Notes: a model not told the origin generated them from the letters alone. DNA of 64,000 nucleotides from Rhodovarius crocodyli (GCF_004005855.1 NZ_SACL01000002.1:248001-312000), one strand, 5' to 3'; shown: positions 1 to 9,036, counted from the first letter of the stretch. Numbers and translations are program-made.

Positions 1-343
1 CCGTCAGGCTGCGCACGCGGTCGGGGTGCAGCAGGGCGAATTCCAGCCCCACGATGCCGCCGATGGCATGGCCCACGACATGGGCGGCCGGGATGTCCAG
101 CGCGTCGAGCACCGCGGCCATGTCCTCGGCCATGCCGGCCAGGTCGCGCGGGGGCAGGTGGCGGGTGCTGCGCCCGGTGCCAGCGTGGTCATACAGAATG
201 ACCTGGTGCGTGCGCGACAGTTGCTCGACCTGCGGGGTCCAGAAGCTGCCGCTGCCGCCCATGCCGGCCGAGAACAGGATGGGCGGGCCGCTGCCGTGGC
301 TTTCGTAATGGATGGCCGCGCCATCCCGTTCCACCGTCGGCAT
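1..343 (-). CDS. rutD: RutD-like aminoacrylate hydrolase (C-terminus cut by window edge)
   Basis: Alpha/beta-hydrolase of the Rut pyrimidine pathway, where RutD speeds the last hydrolysis of aminoacrylate to malonic semialdehyde. The protein begins MPTVERDGAAIHYESHGSG and runs leftwards off the window, so only about 114 residues are present. An oxyanion-hole loop (GMGGSGSFW) is visible. The nucleophile elbow reads GHAIGG, with Ala where a classical hydrolase has Ser; RutD itself has this Ala (GHALG in E. coli), which supports RutD over a generic esterase. The ATG lies 2 nt after the rutC stop, so the two are surely cotranscribed. Confidence 0.85.
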   Translation of the reverse strand, partial: MPTVERDGAAIHYESHGSGPPILFSAGMGGSGSFWTPQVEQLSRTHQVILYDHAGTGRSTRHLPPRDLAGMAEDMAAVLDALDIPAAHVVGHAIGGIVGLEFALLHPDRVRSLT

Positions 344-345
344 GT

Positions 346-729
346 TCAGCGCTTGTGCGCGATGGAGGCGATCTCGACCAGCGCCTCGGGCTTCACCAGG
401 CCGCACTGGATGCAATAGCGCGCGGGCTTCTCGCCCGGGAAATACTCGGCATAGACCGCGTTGATGGCGGCATAGTTGGCCCAGTCGGTCAGGAAGATGT
501 GGTTGAACACCACATCGGCCATCGAGGAACCGCCGGCCTCCAGCACGCCCTTGATCGTCTCCAGCACATGGCGGGCCTGGGCGGCGGCGTCGCCGACATG
601 GACCACGTTGTTCTTCTCGTCGAAGGGCAGGGTGCCCGACACGTAGATCACGTTGTCCGCCATCATCGCCGGGGAGAAGGGGGCGATGGGGGTGGGGGTG
701 CCGGGGGGGATGATCGCGCGTCCGGTCAT
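346..729 (-). CDS. rutC: RutC, 3-aminoacrylate deaminase (RidA/YjgF family)
   Basis: A 127-residue RidA-family protein that is nearly collinear with RutC along its whole length: [16 protein letters not shown] at the start, [20 protein letters not shown], then [20 protein letters not shown] and EIASIAHKR at the end. RutC deaminates 3-aminoacrylate in uracil catabolism. I chose the ATG at 729 (MTGRAI) over an upstream in-frame start at 759, because homologues begin just before the IIPPGT segment. It sits between the amidase (start 2196) and rutD in a leftward operon. The monooxygenase rutA is in the same window but 5 kb away on the other strand. Confidence 0.93.
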   Translation of the reverse strand: MTGRAIIPPGTPTPIAPFSPAMMADNVIYVSGTLPFDEKNNVVHVGDAAAQARHVLETIKGVLEAGGSSMADVVFNHIFLTDWANYAAINAVYAEYFPGEKPARYCIQCGLVKPEALVEIASIAHKR

Positions 730-801
730 GCTGGCCTCAACAGGTTGAGGGCGCAGCATGCACCGGGGCGCCGGATTACCCCATGGTTATCTGGCGGATG
801 A

Positions 802-2196
802 TCACGCCGCCGGGGCGGCGGGTGCCTCCACCGCAAGCTCCAGCGCGCGCGCGGCGCGCAGAACCAGGTCATCGCGATACAGGGCGGCTGCCAGTTGCAC
901 GCCGCGCGGCAGGCCGTCCTCATCCGTGCCGACCGGCACCGTGATGGCGGGCTGGCGGGTCAGGTTGAAGGCGAAGGTCCAGGGTGCCCAATCGCGCCAC
1001 AGCGCGTCGCGCGGCTTGATCTGCGGCGCGTCGGTTGCCATCGCCGCCGTGGGCGTGGTGGGGCACAGCACCAGGTCGTACTGCTGGTGGAAGCGCGCCA
1101 TGGCGTGGGCCGCCTCGATGCGCAGGGCCTCCGCGTTCAGCATGCCGATGGCATCGAAATCGCGCTCGGCCTCGGCCACTTCCAGGATGCCGGGGTCGAT
1201 CATCTCCCGCTGCTCGGCCGAAAGCCCCGCGACCAGCTTCGCCAGGGCCACGCCCCAGACGCGGCCGAAGATGTAGCGGGTGTCGGGCATCTCGGGCGAG
1301 GCTTCCTCGACGATGGCGCCCTGTTCCTGCAGCAGAGTGGCCGCGTGGTCCACTGCGGCACGGCCGGCGGGGTCCAGGGGCGTTTCGAAGCCCAGGCGCC
1401 GCACCACCGCCACGCGCAGCCCGCGCACGCCGTCCTCGATGCCCGCCAGCCAGTCGCGTTTGTCCTCCGGCAGGCAGAACGGGTCGCGCAGGTCGTAGCG
1501 GGCCATGGCGCCGAACATCAGGGCCGCATCGCGCACCGAGCGCGTCATGGGCCCGGCCACCGCCACATTGGCGAAGCTGCCATGGGGCCATTGGGGGATG
1601 CGACCGAAGCTCGGCTTGAAGCCCACCAGCCCGCACCAGGCGGCGGGGATGCGGATGGAGCCCCCCGCATCGGTGCCGATATGCAGCGGCCCGAAACAGG
1701 CCGCCCCCGCCGCACCCGCGCCCGAGGAGGAGCCGCCCGGCGTGCGGTCCCGGTTCCAGGGGTTGCGGGTGATGCCGTTCAGCGGGCAGTCGCCCGGCGT
1801 CTTCCAGCCGAATTCGGTGGTCGTCGTCTTGCCGATGATGACCGCGCCCTCGGATTTCAGGCCCATCACCGCCGGCGCGTCGGCGCCCACGGGCTTGGTG
1901 CTGGTGGCGCGGCTGCCGCGCCGGGTCGGGAAGCCCGACAGGTCCAGCAGGTCCTTCACGGTAGCGGGCACGCCGTCCAGCGCGCCCATCGGGCGGCCGG
2001 CGAACCAGCGGGCCTCCGATTCGCCCGCCTGCTGGATGGCGCGCGGGTTCATCGCCGCGAAGGCGTTCACCCAGCTGTTCATCCGCGCGATTCGCTCCAG
2101 CACCGCCTGCAGCGCCTCAACGGGCGAAAGCGCCCGTCGGCGGTAGAGATCCAGCAATTCCTCGGCGCCCATCAGGGCGGGATCGGTCTTCGTCAT
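802..2196 (-). CDS. Amidase signature family hydrolase
   Basis: An enzyme of about 464 residues that hydrolyses an amide or ureide bond with a Ser-cisSer-Lys triad. The catalytic Lys is in TVKDLLDLSG, the Gly/Ser-rich signature is PGGSSSGAGAA, and the nucleophile Ser lies in TDAGGSIRIPAAWCGLVGFKP. The start is the ATG at 2196 (MTKTDPALMG). Longer readings would run into the antisense of tRNA-Pro. It is followed after 72 nt by rutC-rutD on the same strand, so it may act on an intermediate of ring degradation. Its substrate cannot be told from sequence; Glu-tRNA amidotransferase subunit A is unlikely, since gatB and gatC are absent and length and context differ. Confidence 0.9.
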   Translation of the reverse strand: MTKTDPALMGAEELLDLYRRRALSPVEALQAVLERIARMNSWVNAFAAMNPRAIQQAGESEARWFAGRPMGALDGVPATVKDLLDLSGFPTRRGSRATSTKPVGADAPAVMGLKSEGAVIIGKTTTTEFGWKTPGDCPLNGITRNPWNRDRTPGGSSSGAGAAGAACFGPLHIGTDAGGSIRIPAAWCGLVGFKPSFGRIPQWPHGSFANVAVAGPMTRSVRDAALMFGAMARYDLRDPFCLPEDKRDWLAGIEDGVRGLRVAVVRRLGFETPLDPAGRAAVDHAATLLQEQGAIVEEASPEMPDTRYIFGRVWGVALAKLVAGLSAEQREMIDPGILEVAEAERDFDAIGMLNAEALRIEAAHAMARFHQQYDLVLCPTTPTAAMATDAPQIKPRDALWRDWAPWTFAFNLTRQPAITVPVGTDEDGLPRGVQLAAALYRDDLVLRAARALELAVEAPAAPAA

Positions 2197-2268
2197 GGCT
2201 GGAATGTGCATGAGTTTCGGGGGAAGGCTAGACAGGCGGCCCGCTCTCCCATATTCCACCGCTCGCGT

Positions 2269-2345
2269 CGGAGTGTAGCGCAGCCTGGTAGCGCACTTGT
2301 CTGGGGGACAAGGGGTCGTGGGTTCGAATCCCGCCACTCCGACCA
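2269..2345 (+). tRNA. tRNA-Pro (anticodon GGG)
   Basis: A full cloverleaf: acceptor CGGAGTG/CACTCCG, D arm with AGCCTGGTAGCGC, anticodon stem CTTGT/ACAAG closing the loop CTGGGGG (anticodon GGG), T arm GTGGG-TTCGAAT-CCCGC, then A and an encoded CCA. It lies between the divergent amidase and a small secreted-protein gene. No direct repeat of its 3' end or integrase gene was noticed nearby. Confidence 0.97.
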
Positions 2346-2425
2346 TCTTCACCACAAGCCGTCATTTCCGCCTGGGGCAACCCGGGCCGGTTTCGTGCGT
2401 CTTTGCTGGTGAAGGAGCATCCGTG

Positions 2426-2854
2426 ATGCAACGCCGACACCTGTTCACCCTGATCGCCGCCATGGCCGTGCCCGCGGCCCTGGCCGCCCCCCTGGCCGCC
2501 CCCGCTTCGGCCCAGACGCCGCAGGATCTGCTGAACCAGTTCCTGGGCGGCGCCAATTACGGCCGGGATGACGAGGCCCGCCGCCGTTACGAGGAAGACC
2601 AGCGCCGCGCCTATGAGGCCGGCCGCCGGGACCAGGCGGAGCGTGAGCGTTGGCGCGACGAACGCGGCCGCCAGCGCTGGGAGGAAGAGCGCCGCCGCCG
2701 AGAGGACGAGCGCCAGCACGCCGAGCGCGAGCGCCATCGCTGGGAGGAGGAGCGCCACCGGCGCGAGGCCGAGGACCAGCGCCGCCGCGTCGAGGAAGAA
2801 CGCCGGATGATCGAGGCGGACCGCCGCCGGATCGAGCGCGAGCGGTATCGCTAG
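2426..2854 (+). CDS. Secreted Arg/Glu-rich protein, likely single charged helix
   Basis: Unrecognised family, 142 residues. Residues 1-30 form a signal peptide (MQRRHLFTLIAAMAV ... APASAQ). After a short linker the rest, from about residue 48, is almost only Arg, Glu, Asp, His and Trp, in the rhythm RWEEERRRREDERQHAERERHRWEEE. This pattern suits a long free-standing charged alpha-helix rather than a folded enzyme. The ATG at 2426 follows a GAAGGAG ribosome site. The stop codon shares the palindrome CTAG with the stop of the convergent flavoprotein gene. It could be a periplasmic or envelope spacer; no function is claimed. Confidence 0.75.
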   Translation: MQRRHLFTLIAAMAVPAALAAPLAAPASAQTPQDLLNQFLGGANYGRDDEARRRYEEDQRRAYEAGRRDQAERERWRDERGRQRWEEERRRREDERQHAERERHRWEEERHRREAEDQRRRVEEERRMIEADRRRIERERYR

Positions 2855-4029
2855 ACCGCTTCCCCCGCGCACCAGCCGCTGGCCCAGGCCCACTGGAAGT
2901 TGTAGCCGCCGAGCCAGCCGTTGACGTCCACCGCCTCACCGATGACGAACAGGCCCGGCACCTCCGTGGCCTGCATATCGCGGGAGGAAAGCTGGGCGGT
3001 ATCCACCCCGCCCAGCATCACCTCGGCCTTGGCATAGCCCTCGGTGCCGGCGGGCGTCAGCGTCATGGCGCGCAGGCGCTCGGCCAGGGCGCGCAGCCCC
3101 TTGTCGGGCTGATTGGCCATTTCCATCGACGGCAGATGCGCCTCCGCCAGCGACTGGGCCAGGCGTTGCGGCAGGAACTCCGACAGGACGGTGCGGGGCT
3201 CGGCGCGCGGCCGGGCCTTTTTGCGGTCCAGCAGCAGGGCGGCCGGGTCCTGGTCGGGCAGCAGGTTCAGCGCGATGGGCTGGCCCGGCCGCCAATAGGA
3301 GGAGATCTGCAGGATCGACGGCCCTGACAGCCCGCGATGGGTGAACAGCATCGCTTCCGGAAAGCGCGGACCCTCCGCCGCGCGCGCGATCACGGGCAGC
3401 GCCACCCCGGCCAGCGGGCGCATCATCTCGAGCGCGGCGCCCTCGAAGGTCAGCGGCACCAGCCCGGGGCGGGTCTCCACCACGCGCAGCCCGAAGCGGC
3501 GGGCGAGGTCGAGCGAGAAGCCCGTGGCGCCCATTTTCGGGATCGACAGGCCGCCGGTGGCCAGCACCAGGGCAGGGGCCTCGAACTCGCCCCGGTCGGT
3601 GGCGATGCGGAAGGGGCCGGGCTTCGTCACCTCCGTCACGCGGGCGCCGGTGCGGATGGCGACACCCGCCGCCTCGCATTCCGCCACCAGCATGGCCACG
3701 ATGTCGCGCGCCGAGTTGTCGCAGAACAGCTGCCCAAGCGTCTTCTCGTGCCAGGGGATGCGGTGCTTCTCGACCATCGCCAGGAAGTCTCGCGGGCGGA
3801 AGCGCGACAGGGCGGACTTCGCGAAGCGCGGGTTGGCCGAGACGAAGCGGTCCGGCGCCGTGCCGGTATTGGTGAAATTGCAGCGCCCGCCGCCCGAGAT
3901 CAGGATCTTGGAGCCCACCTGCGGCGCGTGGTCCAGCACCAGCACGCGGCGGCCGCGCCTGCCGGCGCTGATGGCGCACATCAGCCCGGCGGCGCCGGCA
4001 CCCAGAATGACGGCGTCGAACTGTTGCAT
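2851..4029 (-). CDS. BaiN/HI0933-family FAD-dependent oxidoreductase
   Basis: A flavoprotein of 392 residues. The N-terminal Rossmann motif VILGAGAAGLMC binds FAD, followed by the family hallmark GSKILISGGGRCNFTN. The second signature LATGGLSIPKMGATG and the C-terminal GLFVIGEAVDVNGWLGGYNFQWAWASG close the FAD site. HI0933-like proteins are widespread and mostly uncharacterised; BaiN acts in bile-acid metabolism in clostridia, but that function should not be carried over here. The start is the ATG at 4029, directly before the Rossmann strand. The gene is divergent from the MFS transporter and convergent with the charged-helix gene. Confidence 0.9.
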   Translation of the reverse strand: MQQFDAVILGAGAAGLMCAISAGRRGRRVLVLDHAPQVGSKILISGGGRCNFTNTGTAPDRFVSANPRFAKSALSRFRPRDFLAMVEKHRIPWHEKTLGQLFCDNSARDIVAMLVAECEAAGVAIRTGARVTEVTKPGPFRIATDRGEFEAPALVLATGGLSIPKMGATGFSLDLARRFGLRVVETRPGLVPLTFEGAALEMMRPLAGVALPVIARAAEGPRFPEAMLFTHRGLSGPSILQISSYWRPGQPIALNLLPDQDPAALLLDRKKARPRAEPRTVLSEFLPQRLAQSLAEAHLPSMEMANQPDKGLRALAERLRAMTLTPAGTEGYAKAEVMLGGVDTAQLSSRDMQATEVPGLFVIGEAVDVNGWLGGYNFQWAWASGWCAGEAV

Positions 4030-4105
4030 GGGCCGCGTGTAGCCCGGCGGCAACCGCAAGGAAACAGCTGGCGTTTCCATCGTTCCCGGCGGAGAAGCCA
4101 GCGTC

Positions 4106-5317
4106 ATGGATCGCCCCCACCGCGCCCTGGATGCGTTGAATTTCCTGCTGGCCGATGTCCGCGACGGGCTCGGCCCCTATCTGGCCATCTATCTGCTGGC
4201 CGTGCGCGGGCCTGAGCAGGGCTGGAACGAGGCGACGATCGGGATGGTCATCACCATCTCGGCCATCGCGGGGCTGCTGTCGCAGACGCCGGTGGGGGCG
4301 CTGATCGACCGGTCCGGCAGCAAGCGCGCGGTGGTGATCGCCGCGGCGGTGGCGGTCACGCTCAGCTGTGTCATCCTGCCCTTCGTCAGCGATGTCGCGG
4401 TGGTGGCGGCCACGCAGTCGGTCGCGGGCATCGCGGGGGCGGTATTCCCGCCCGCGCTCGCCGCCATCACGCTGGGCATCGTGGGGCCCCGCGCATTCTC
4501 CCGCCGCATCGGCCGCAATGAGGCCTTCAACCATGCGGGCAACGCCGTCTCGGCCGCGCTGACGGCGGGCACGGCGATCCTGTTCGGACCGATGGTGGTG
4601 TTCTGGATCATGGGGCTGCTGGCCGTGGCCAGCATCGGGGCCGTGCTGATGATCCCGTCCGATGCCATCGACAACGACTTGGCGCGCGGCCTGGACGAAG
4701 GCGGGCCCGTGCATGAGGAGCCCTCGGCCTGGGCGGCACTGCTGGGCTGCCGGCCGCTGCTGATCTTCGCGGGGCTGATGGCCTGCTTCCACCTGGCCAA
4801 TGCCGCCATGCTGCCGACGGTGGGGCAGAAGCTGACCCTGCTGGTCGGCAAGGAACACGCGACATCGCTGATCGCCCTGTGCATCGTGGCCGCGCAATGC
4901 GTGATGGTGCCGGTGGCGCTGCTCGCCGGCAGCCGGGCCGAGGCCTGGGGGCGCAAGCCGATCTTTCTCGCGGCCTTCGGCGTGCTGGCGCTGCGGGGCA
5001 TGCTGTATCCGGCCTCGGACAGCGCGTGGTGGCTGCTGGGGGTGCAACTGCTGGACGGCGTGGGCGCCGGCATCTTCGGCGCGCTGTTCCCGGTGGTGGT
5101 GGCGGACCTGACGCGCGGCACCGGCCGGTTCAATGTCAGCCAGGGTGCCGTCGCCACGGCGCAGGGGGTGGGTGCGGCGCTCAGCGCCTCTCTCGCCGGC
5201 TGGGTCATCGTGGGTGCGGGCTATTCGGCGGCCTTCATGGTGCTGGGCGGCATCGCCGCCATCGGCTTTCTCGGCTACCTGCTGCTGATGCCGGAGACGC
5301 GCGTGCCAACGCGATAG
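4106..5317 (+). CDS. MFS transporter
   Basis: A 403-residue membrane protein with about twelve hydrophobic segments. The family motif after helix 2 reads [12 protein letters not shown]. The start at 4106 has GGAGA upstream. It lies 122 nt before rutA on the same strand, so uptake of a pyrimidine or a related compound, or export of a product, is a reasonable guess from context only. The usual uracil permease RutG belongs to a different family and was not seen in the window. Confidence 0.88.
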   Translation: MDRPHRALDALNFLLADVRDGLGPYLAIYLLAVRGPEQGWNEATIGMVITISAIAGLLSQTPVGALIDRSGSKRAVVIAAAVAVTLSCVILPFVSDVAVVAATQSVAGIAGAVFPPALAAITLGIVGPRAFSRRIGRNEAFNHAGNAVSAALTAGTAILFGPMVVFWIMGLLAVASIGAVLMIPSDAIDNDLARGLDEGGPVHEEPSAWAALLGCRPLLIFAGLMACFHLANAAMLPTVGQKLTLLVGKEHATSLIALCIVAAQCVMVPVALLAGSRAEAWGRKPIFLAAFGVLALRGMLYPASDSAWWLLGVQLLDGVGAGIFGALFPVVVADLTRGTGRFNVSQGAVATAQGVGAALSASLAGWVIVGAGYSAAFMVLGGIAAIGFLGYLLLMPETRVPTR

Positions 5318-5343
5318 GCGCCGCGCGCGGTTTCGCGGCACAA

Positions 5344-5358
5344 CATGTCCAGGACATG
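5344..5358. promoter_or_regulatory. Palindrome CATGTCC-A-GGACATG upstream of rutA
   Basis: A perfect dyad with 7-bp arms around one central A, 82 nt before the rutA start and 27 nt after the MFS stop. It fits a dimeric repressor site for the rutA-carbamoylase operon. It does not match the known E. coli RutR box (TTGACCA..TGGTCAA), so the binding protein would be another one. It could instead be a weak hairpin behind the MFS gene. Confidence 0.4.
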
Positions 5359-5439
5359 CCCTTGCATGGTTCCAGGCGGGTTCCGTTTTGCCGCCCCCTG
5401 GCCGACCCTCGCGCCCTCACATTGGCAAAGAGGTTTCCC

Positions 5440-6513
5440 ATGGATATCGGCGTCTTCATCCCGATCGGCAACAATGGCTGGCTGATCTCGAAGAACGCGC
5501 CGCAGTACAAGCCGAGCTTCGCCCTCAACAAAGCCGTCGCCCAGAAGGCGGAGGCCTACGGGCTCGACTTCCTGCTCTCCATGATCAAGCTGCGCGGCTT
5601 CGGCGGCGAGACGCAGTTCTGGGACTACAACCTGGAATCCTTCACGCTGATGGCGGGCCTCGCGGGGGTGACCGAACGCATCAAGCTGTTCGCCACCGCG
5701 GCGTCGCTGGTGTTGCCGCCCGCCATCATGGCGCGCATGGCCGTCACGATTGATTCCATCGCCCCGGGCCGCTTCGGGGTGAACCTGATCACCGGCTGGC
5801 AGCGGCCCGAATATTCCCAGATGGGCCTGTGGCCGGGCGACGAGCATTTCGCCAGCCGCTACGGGCATCTCTCGGAATACGCCCAGATCGCCAAGGAATT
5901 GTGGACCACGGGCCGGTCGGACCTGAAGGGCGAGCATTTCCAGATGGATGACTGCCGCCTGCTGCCGATGCCCGAGGGCAAGATCCAGATCGTCTGCGCC
6001 GGGCAGTCCGATGCGGGGCTCGCCTTCATGGCGGAGCACGCGGACTACAATTTCTGCCTGGGCGTGGGCATCAACACGCCGCTGGCCGTGACCGAAACCA
6101 CCGCCCGCGTGCAGGCCGCCGCCGCGAAGACCGGCCGCAAGGTGGGCGCGCTGGGCCTGTACATGATCATCGCCGCCGAGACCGACGAGGAAGCGATGGC
6201 CCGCTGGAACCATTACCAGGAAGGCGCCGACGTCGCGGCCATCACCTGGATGGGCGACCAGGCCGCCGCCGACAAGCATTCGGGCGAGGACACCAATTCC
6301 AAGCGTTACGCGCTGCCTGAGGGCGCGATCAACTTCAACATGGGCACCTTCGTGGGTTCCTATGCCTCCGTCGCGCGGATGCTGGATGAGCTTTCGACCG
6401 TGCCCGGCATGGCGGGCGCCATGCTGACCTTCGATGACTTCCTGCAAGGGCTCGATGATTTCGGGCAGAAGATCCAGCCGCTGATGAAGAGCCGCAACAA
6501 GGTGATGGCATGA
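5440..6513 (+). CDS. rutA: Pyrimidine monooxygenase RutA
   Basis: A flavin-dependent, luciferase-like monooxygenase (357 residues) that opens the uracil ring to give a ureidoacrylate product. The sequence follows RutA from end to end: [17 protein letters not shown] at the start, then [35 protein letters not shown] and [17 protein letters not shown] near the end. The start is set by AAAGAGG shortly before the ATG. The stop overlaps the start of the next gene in ATGA, so translation is coupled to the M20-type carbamoylase. The flavin reductase RutF that feeds it was not found here. Confidence 0.95.
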   Translation: MDIGVFIPIGNNGWLISKNAPQYKPSFALNKAVAQKAEAYGLDFLLSMIKLRGFGGETQFWDYNLESFTLMAGLAGVTERIKLFATAASLVLPPAIMARMAVTIDSIAPGRFGVNLITGWQRPEYSQMGLWPGDEHFASRYGHLSEYAQIAKELWTTGRSDLKGEHFQMDDCRLLPMPEGKIQIVCAGQSDAGLAFMAEHADYNFCLGVGINTPLAVTETTARVQAAAAKTGRKVGALGLYMIIAAETDEEAMARWNHYQEGADVAAITWMGDQAAADKHSGEDTNSKRYALPEGAINFNMGTFVGSYASVARMLDELSTVPGMAGAMLTFDDFLQGLDDFGQKIQPLMKSRNKVMA

Positions 6514-7706
6514 TCGATACCGCGGCTTTCCTCGCCGACCTCGATACCCTCAGGAAGATCGGCGAGTACAAGACGGGCGTCCATCGCCCGACCTTTTCCC
6601 CGCAGGACATGGAATCGCGCCACTGGCTTGCCGCGCGCATGGCCGAGGTGGGGCTGGAACCCACCATCGACGGCATCGGCAACGTGTTCGGCCGCCACAC
6701 CGGCCCCGGGCCGCATGTGCTGGCGGGCAGCCATATCGAAAGCCAGAACTACGCGGGCTGGCTGGACGGCGCGCTGGGCGTGATTTCGGCGCTGGCACTC
6801 GCGCGCGCCGGCCTGCCCGTGGACGTCTGCGCCTATTGCGACGAGGAATGGCATTTCGGCGCGGGCTTCATCGGCAGCCGCAGCCTGATCGGGCGCCTGA
6901 GCGAGGAGGAGATCGACGCCTCCGTCGGCACCTTCACCGGCCAGCCGTTGCGTGAGGCGCTGGAGCAGGCGGGGCTTGCCGGAAAACCCCGCATCGTGAT
7001 CGACCCCGCCCGCTACAAGGGCGCCTTCGAGATGCACATCGAGCAGGGAACCCAGCTGGAGAATGCCGGGCTGCGCGTCGGCGTCGTCACCGGCATCGTG
7101 GGCATCCGCAACTATGTCATCGAGGTGGAGGGCAAGCAGGACCACACCGGCGGCACCACCATGGCCGAGCGCAAGGACGCCCTGGTGGGCGCGATGCGCA
7201 TCCTGCACGCCATCGACATGGAGTTCCCGCGCGTGTGCGGCGAGCGTTCGGTCTGGACCGCCGGCAAGCTGGTGCTGGACCCCAACGCCCCGCACATCAT
7301 CCCCGGCCACGCCACGATCAACTTCAGCTTCCGCGACATCGACAACGCGGTGATGGACCGGATGGCGGCGGCCCTGGAGCGCATTGTCCAGGAACACAAC
7401 CGCCGCGACCGATGCCCGGCCACCCTGCAGCTGACCGCGCGCAGCGAGCCCGCGCTGAGCGATCCGGCCATGCTGGCGGCCCTGACCTCAGCGGCGGGGG
7501 AGCTGGCCCCCGGCGCCTGGCAGGCCATGCCGAGCGGCGCCATTCACGACAGCCAGCACCTGGCGCGCGTGATGCCCGTGGCCATGCTGTTCACCCCCTC
7601 CATCGGCGGCATCAGCCACCACTGGACGGAAGACACGAAGCGAGAGGACCTGGAGCTGGGGATGCGGGTTCTGCATGAGGGCGTGAGCCGCTTCCTGGCG
7701 GCGTAG
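6510..7706 (+). CDS. M20-type Zn-dependent N-carbamoyl (ureido) amidohydrolase, likely RutB substitute
   Basis: A hydantoinase/carbamoylase-family enzyme of 398 residues that cleaves N-carbamoyl groups. Metal-site motifs are in family order: GSHIES (His75), WLDGALG (Asp86), CDEEWHFG (Glu112/113), EMHIEQG, and the C-terminal GAIHDSQ and [10 protein letters not shown]. The residue after the first His, normally Asp (GSHxD), is Glu77 here. It starts inside the rutA stop, in the place where rutB (an isochorismatase-fold hydrolase) is expected. RutB also removes the carbamoyl group of a ureido intermediate, so replacement is a plausible inference. The last 95 bp overlap the antisense end of otsA. 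Confidence 0.88.
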   Translation: MIDTAAFLADLDTLRKIGEYKTGVHRPTFSPQDMESRHWLAARMAEVGLEPTIDGIGNVFGRHTGPGPHVLAGSHIESQNYAGWLDGALGVISALALARAGLPVDVCAYCDEEWHFGAGFIGSRSLIGRLSEEEIDASVGTFTGQPLREALEQAGLAGKPRIVIDPARYKGAFEMHIEQGTQLENAGLRVGVVTGIVGIRNYVIEVEGKQDHTGGTTMAERKDALVGAMRILHAIDMEFPRVCGERSVWTAGKLVLDPNAPHIIPGHATINFSFRDIDNAVMDRMAAALERIVQEHNRRDRCPATLQLTARSEPALSDPAMLAALTSAAGELAPGAWQAMPSGAIHDSQHLARVMPVAMLFTPSIGGISHHWTEDTKREDLELGMRVLHEGVSRFLAA

Positions 7707-9036
7707 CATCCTCACCCAGTGCCGCCAGGAAGCCCTTGGACCACCGGGCGGCGCTGTTCTGCTTCAGCAGCGCCATGTTCTCGCGCCAGCGCGCCTGCCG
7801 CTCCTCCAGCGGCATGGACAGCGCGTCGTTCAGCCCCTCGGCGATCTCGTCCGGGTCATGCGGGTTCACCAGCACGGCGCCCGGCAGTTCCGCCGCCGCG
7901 CCCGCGAAGCGCGAGAGCACCAGAACGCCGGGGTCCTTCTCGTCCTGGGCCGCGACGTATTCCTTGGCGACCAGGTTCATCCCGTCCCGCAGGGGCGTGA
8001 CCAGCCCCACCTTGGCCAGCCGCAGATAGCCCGAGAGGCTGGTGCGGGAGCTGGCGCGCGTGATCCAGCGGATGGGCGCCCAATCCACCTCCGCGTGCTG
8101 GCCGTTGATGCGGCCCGCCAGCTCGTCCAGCTCCCGCCGCAGGGAGCGGTATTGCTGAAGCTCCCCGCGTGACACGGGGGCGACCTGCAGGAAGGTCACG
8201 TTGCGGCGCTGCTCCGGGAAGCGGCGCAGCAGGCGGTCCACGCCCAGGAAGCGGTTGGGCAGCCCCTTGGAATAGTCCAGCCGGTCCACGCCCAGCAGCA
8301 GCGCGCGGCCGTTCAGGCTCTCGGCCAGGCGCTTGGCCTCGGCGCTGCGGGCGGCGCGGGCGGCGGTCTTGGCGAAGCCCTCGGCATCCATGCCGATCGG
8401 GAAGGCCTCCACGCGGGTCGAGAGCCCCGCGCCGGCCAGCGCGCCGGAGAGGTTGGCCGCATCCTCCTCGGTCTGCATGCCCACCAGGTCATACTGCGCG
8501 ATGTCGGCCAGCAGCGCCTCGCCGCGCGGCAGCGCCGCGAAGAAGGGCGCGGGCGGGAAGGGGACGTGCAGGAAGAAGCCGATGCGGTTGCCCAGGCCCA
8601 GCCGCCGCAGCGCCCCCGCCAGCGGGAACAGATGGAAATCATGCACCCAGATCACGTCATCCGGGCGCAACCGGGCGGCCAGCACGCGCGCGAAGCGCTC
8701 ATTGACGGCGCGGTAGCCTTCCTCCTCCTCGCGGCGGAACTCCACGAGGCCCATGCGATAGTGCAGCAGCGGCCACAGCGTGCCGTTGGAATAGCCGGTG
8801 TAGTAGAGCTTCAGCTCCTGCTCCGTGAGGTCCACGGTGGCATAGCTGACGCCGTTGGCCTCCACGATGGCCGGCTCGTCGCCCGGCTCGCGGGAGGTCT
8901 GGCCGGACCAGCCGAACCAGATGGCGCTGCGACCTTCCAGCGCATCCTTCAGCGCGACCGCGAGGCCGCCGGGCTGGGTCTTCGCGCCGGGCTTGGGCAC
9001 CGGCACGCGGTTGGAGACGATGACGAGGCGCGGCAT
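7612..9036 (-). CDS. otsA: Trehalose-6-phosphate synthase
   Basis: A GT20 glycosyltransferase (474 residues) joining UDP-glucose and glucose-6-phosphate. Visible motifs are IVSNRVPVP at the start, YYTGYSNGTLWPLLHY, VHDFHLFPLA, GFFLHVPFP, GVDRLDYSKGL and the nucleotide-sugar site TPLRDGMNLVAKEYVAAQ. The ATG overlaps the otsB stop in TAATG. After the conserved fold ends near FLAALGED, a Pro/Ser-rich tail of about 33 residues runs antisense into the end of the carbamoylase gene, a 95-bp convergent overlap. Confidence 0.95.
   Translation of the reverse strand: MPRLVIVSNRVPVPKPGAKTQPGGLAVALKDALEGRSAIWFGWSGQTSREPGDEPAIVEANGVSYATVDLTEQELKLYYTGYSNGTLWPLLHYRMGLVEFRREEEEGYRAVNERFARVLAARLRPDDVIWVHDFHLFPLAGALRRLGLGNRIGFFLHVPFPPAPFFAALPRGEALLADIAQYDLVGMQTEEDAANLSGALAGAGLSTRVEAFPIGMDAEGFAKTAARAARSAEAKRLAESLNGRALLLGVDRLDYSKGLPNRFLGVDRLLRRFPEQRRNVTFLQVAPVSRGELQQYRSLRRELDELAGRINGQHAEVDWAPIRWITRASSRTSLSGYLRLAKVGLVTPLRDGMNLVAKEYVAAQDEKDPGVLVLSRFAGAAAELPGAVLVNPHDPDEIAEGLNDALSMPLEERQARWRENMALLKQNSAARWSKGFLAALGEDATPPGSGSRPHAEPASPAPGPLASCLPSSGG

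Noticed and set aside
2269-2345. tRNA-Pro as an integration site of a genomic island
   Set aside because: No integrase, no repeat of the tRNA 3' end and no change in base use was seen on either side.
802-2355. A longer amidase reading with an N-terminus VAGFEPTTPCPPDK
   Set aside because: The added segment is the antisense of tRNA-Pro and its flank, a common false extension; the ATG at 2196 fits the family.
2936-5341. A very long reading frame antisense to the flavoprotein and MFS genes
   Set aside because: It is low-complexity Arg/Gly/His-rich translation typical of shadows in GC-rich DNA; the opposite-frame genes have clear family motifs.
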